A stretch of DNA of 6,237 bases, taken from positions 1 to 6,237 of the forward strand of contig CANJJY010000279.1 in NCBI GenBank assembly GCA_947474445.1, in the 5' to 3' direction. Numbering within the stretch: position 1 is the stretch's first letter; each line of letters opens with the position of its first letter. Under the pieces are notes generated by a model. It did no database searches. It worked only from the letters and a program-made list of their open reading frames with translations, and was not told the DNA's origin. A program made the position numbers and the translations under genes. Shown here in pieces: positions 4,766 to 6,237 of this stretch. The stretch comes from Oligoflexaceae bacterium (GTDB lineage Bacteria > Bdellovibrionota_B > Oligoflexia > Oligoflexales > Oligoflexaceae).

Positions 4766-5740
4766 ATGACTGTTCGACGTGATCCGGTGACCTGGCGTTA
4801 TCCTGAAATAGAACCCTACCGCAATGGCCGATTGCGAGTGTCTAAGATTCACGAAGTCTATTTTGAAGAATGCGGGAATCCTCAGGGCAAGCCCGTGGTG
4901 TTTGTACACGGTGGCCCCGGTGGTGGCATCGATGCGAGCCATCGGCGGTTTTTTAATCCCGAACTCTATCGGATCATCCTTTTCGATCAGCGCGGCTGCG
5001 GACAAAGCACACCTCACGCCTGTCTCGAGGAGAATACAACTTGGGACCTTGTCGCCGATATGGAAGCGATCAGGCGACATCTCGGCATCGATCGCTGGCA
5101 AGTTTTCGGTGGATCCTGGGGCAGCACCCTCGCTCTCGCCTATGCTCAGACGCATCCCGAGGTGGTAACGGAAATAGTCCTGCGCGGAATTTTTCTCCTC
5201 AGGCGACAGGAGATCGATTGGTTTTATCAATTTGGAGCAAGTGAAATATATCCCGACGCTTGGGAAGCGTATCGCGATGCCATCCCCGAAGGCGAACGGC
5301 ATGATTATCTGTCGGCTTACTACCGACGTTTGACGTCTGAGGATAGCTCCGTGCGCCTGCAGGCGGCCCGCGCCTGGAGCGTTTGGGAAGGAAGCACGAG
5401 CAAGCTCCTCCCCGAAGACGCGGCCATCGCGCGATTCGGTGAAGAGGATTTTGCCTTAGCCTTTGCGCGGATCGAATGCCATTATTTCGTGAACAAGGGC
5501 TTCTTCAGTTCGGATGATCATCTTCTGCGGGGAATCGATCGTATCCGGCAGATCCCTTGCGTCATCGTGCACGGACGCTACGATGTCGTCTGTCCTTTGA
5601 CCTCAGCGTGGGCTCTCCATAAGGCCTGGCCCGAGGCAGAATTGATGGTGGTGCCCGACGCCGGTCACGCCGCAAGCGAGCCGGGCAATTGCCGCGCCCT
5701 CGTTGCCGCGACCGATCGTTTCGCTGGTCGCCGCGCATGA
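4766..5740 (+). CDS. pip: Prolyl aminopeptidase (proline iminopeptidase), peptidase family S33
   Basis: The enzyme removes N-terminal proline from peptides in the cytoplasm; no signal peptide is present. The 324 residues match the family length. Start ATG 4766 follows AAAGGA by 6 bases. The alpha/beta-hydrolase core shows HGGPGGG (48-54, oxyanion loop), DQRGCGQS (74-81), and the nucleophile elbow G115-G-S117-W-G119. A helical cap follows at about 145-235. Asp273 in GRYDVVCP and His301 in DAGHAASEPG complete the catalytic triad with Ser117. Glu208 in WSVWEGSTSKLLP and Glu237 in ARIECHYFVN sit at the family positions that bind the substrate amino group. All key residues are present, so it should be active. 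It heads a plus-strand cluster: its stop overlaps the next gene start by ATGA. No clear promoter is visible in the long upstream gap. Confidence 0.95.
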   Translation: MTVRRDPVTWRYPEIEPYRNGRLRVSKIHEVYFEECGNPQGKPVVFVHGGPGGGIDASHRRFFNPELYRIILFDQRGCGQSTPHACLEENTTWDLVADMEAIRRHLGIDRWQVFGGSWGSTLALAYAQTHPEVVTEIVLRGIFLLRRQEIDWFYQFGASEIYPDAWEAYRDAIPEGERHDYLSAYYRRLTSEDSSVRLQAARAWSVWEGSTSKLLPEDAAIARFGEEDFALAFARIECHYFVNKGFFSSDDHLLRGIDRIRQIPCVIVHGRYDVVCPLTSAWALHKAWPEAELMVVPDAGHAASEPGNCRALVAATDRFAGRRA

Positions 5741-6039
5741 ATCAGTATGGACCGCCCCACCAATCGCGGGCATCGCTCGTCAGCTTTATCGCCATCCTGC
5801 TCAGCTCGCTTTTTTTCGCCTACAAGATGATCGAACCCTATTTGCTAACGATCATCATGGGCAGCATCCTCGCTCTCTTAGCGACCCCGGTTTTCGATCG
5901 TTTGACGCGCAAAGGGCTTGGCCGCAGGAAAGCGGCGGCCGTCATCACGCTCGGAGCCGTATCGCTCGTCATCGTTCCATTGATCGTCTTTGCGACTCTA
6001 GCCATCAGTCCGATATACACAACAGGGGGCTTTCCATGA
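5737..6039 (+). pseudogene. Truncated AI-2E family (PerM/TqsA-like) permease
   Basis: This frame gives 100 residues from ATG 5737, which overlaps the aminopeptidase stop as ATGA. That suggests translational coupling, as no separate ribosome site is seen; an upstream in-frame start at 5689 lies deep inside the previous gene. Residues 13-29, 34-51 and 66-90 are hydrophobic helices. The connector P51-VFDRLTRKGLGRRKAA fits the N-terminal part of AI-2E/PerM exporters, which are normally about 340-370 residues with around eight helices. The similarity stops near residue 90 (FATLAIS). About nine unrelated residues then lead to TGA at 6037, inside the start of the next gene. Roughly 70 percent of the protein is missing, so a transporter function is unlikely. 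A deletion, or an assembly join at about 6000-6020, is the simplest reading. Base composition drops sharply in GC just beyond it. Confidence 0.75.
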
Positions 6040-6237
6040 TCTTACTCAATCCGAAAAAATATAATCGTGTTCATCAGGATAAGAAGAGCCGTGAGCTCAT
6101 CGAAAAGACCATAGACTTTTTTGAAAGCAAAGGCCTGTCGCGCATCAAAGCCGATGATCAAAGTCAAATTTGGTATGACGATTTCTTGTCCTTTGTGAAA
6201 AAAGAGCAGATCTTTGCTACCTATCTGACTCCCTCCG
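6036..6237 (+). CDS. Probable acyl-CoA dehydrogenase, N-terminal part only
   Basis: ATG 6036 is preceded by AGGGGG with a gap of about 7 bases, and the frame stays open to the window edge (67 residues). Visible motifs are LNPKKY at 4-9, KSRELIEKTIDFFESKGL at 17-34, WYDDFLSFVK at 46-55 and IFATYLTP at 59-66. This pattern matches, from memory, the N-terminal region of a group of acyl-CoA dehydrogenases that begin NPKKY and continue TP-x-x-YG. Such flavoenzymes form an alpha,beta double bond in acyl-CoA. The catalytic base and FAD-binding parts lie outside the window, so the call rests on the N-terminus alone. The start overlaps the stop of the truncated permease (ATGA). Its codons are visibly more AT-rich than those of the two preceding genes. 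Confidence 0.6.
   Translation, partial: MILLNPKKYNRVHQDKKSRELIEKTIDFFESKGLSRIKADDQSQIWYDDFLSFVKKEQIFATYLTPS

Noticed and set aside
4739..5302. Minus-strand open frame of 187 codons
   Set aside because: It is the antisense shadow of the prolyl aminopeptidase gene, whose catalytic motifs are all on the plus strand.

Overview
The window looks like an ordinary chromosomal stretch of a Gram-negative bacterium with mid-range GC (about half by eye). An exported lipoprotein, a secreted protein with paired D-x-D-G-D-x-W-G-W-E-N-N-x-S-C repeats, a PilZ protein and clear AAAGGA/AGGAG ribosome binding sites would fit the Bdellovibrionota/Oligoflexia neighbourhood. That placement is inference from protein style, not proof. 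No rRNA, tRNA, CRISPR array or insertion sequence is visible.

Layout. (a) 1-190, minus: the first 63 codons of a small membrane protein whose rest lies outside the window. (b) 191-561: a divergent control region with a 12-bp palindrome and three ATTTGA repeats at about 20-bp spacing. (c) 562-1155, plus: the secreted Gly/His-rich protein with two C-terminal WGWENN repeats. It converges on (d) 1315-1914, minus: a small lipoprotein whose start is fixed by a good Shine-Dalgarno. Two hairpins lie between them. (e) 2261-3004, minus: a PilZ-domain protein, probably a c-di-GMP receptor, separated from the lipoprotein gene by a 346-bp gap with more hairpins. (f) 3474-4235 then 3216-3434, minus: an exported protein that I tentatively relate to family 2 (chloroperoxidase-like) heme-thiolate peroxidases, followed 39 bp later by a 72-residue membrane protein, probably in one transcript. 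(g) 4236-4765: a 530-bp divergent gap rich in hairpins. On its minus strand it carries a GGA-rich segment ending in a convincing U-tract hairpin, which may be a small RNA. (h) 4766-6237, plus: prolyl aminopeptidase, then a truncated AI-2E-type permease gene, then the start of a probable acyl-CoA dehydrogenase. Both junctions are 4-bp ATGA overlaps.

How the genes relate. The window does not form one obvious pathway. The most solid functional call is the prolyl aminopeptidase. The most interesting items are the broken permease with an abrupt composition change at its 3' end, the GGA-rich small-RNA candidate, the peroxidase-like exported protein with its small membrane partner, and the phased repeats in front of the secreted WGWENN protein. 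I found no complete novel multi-gene system.
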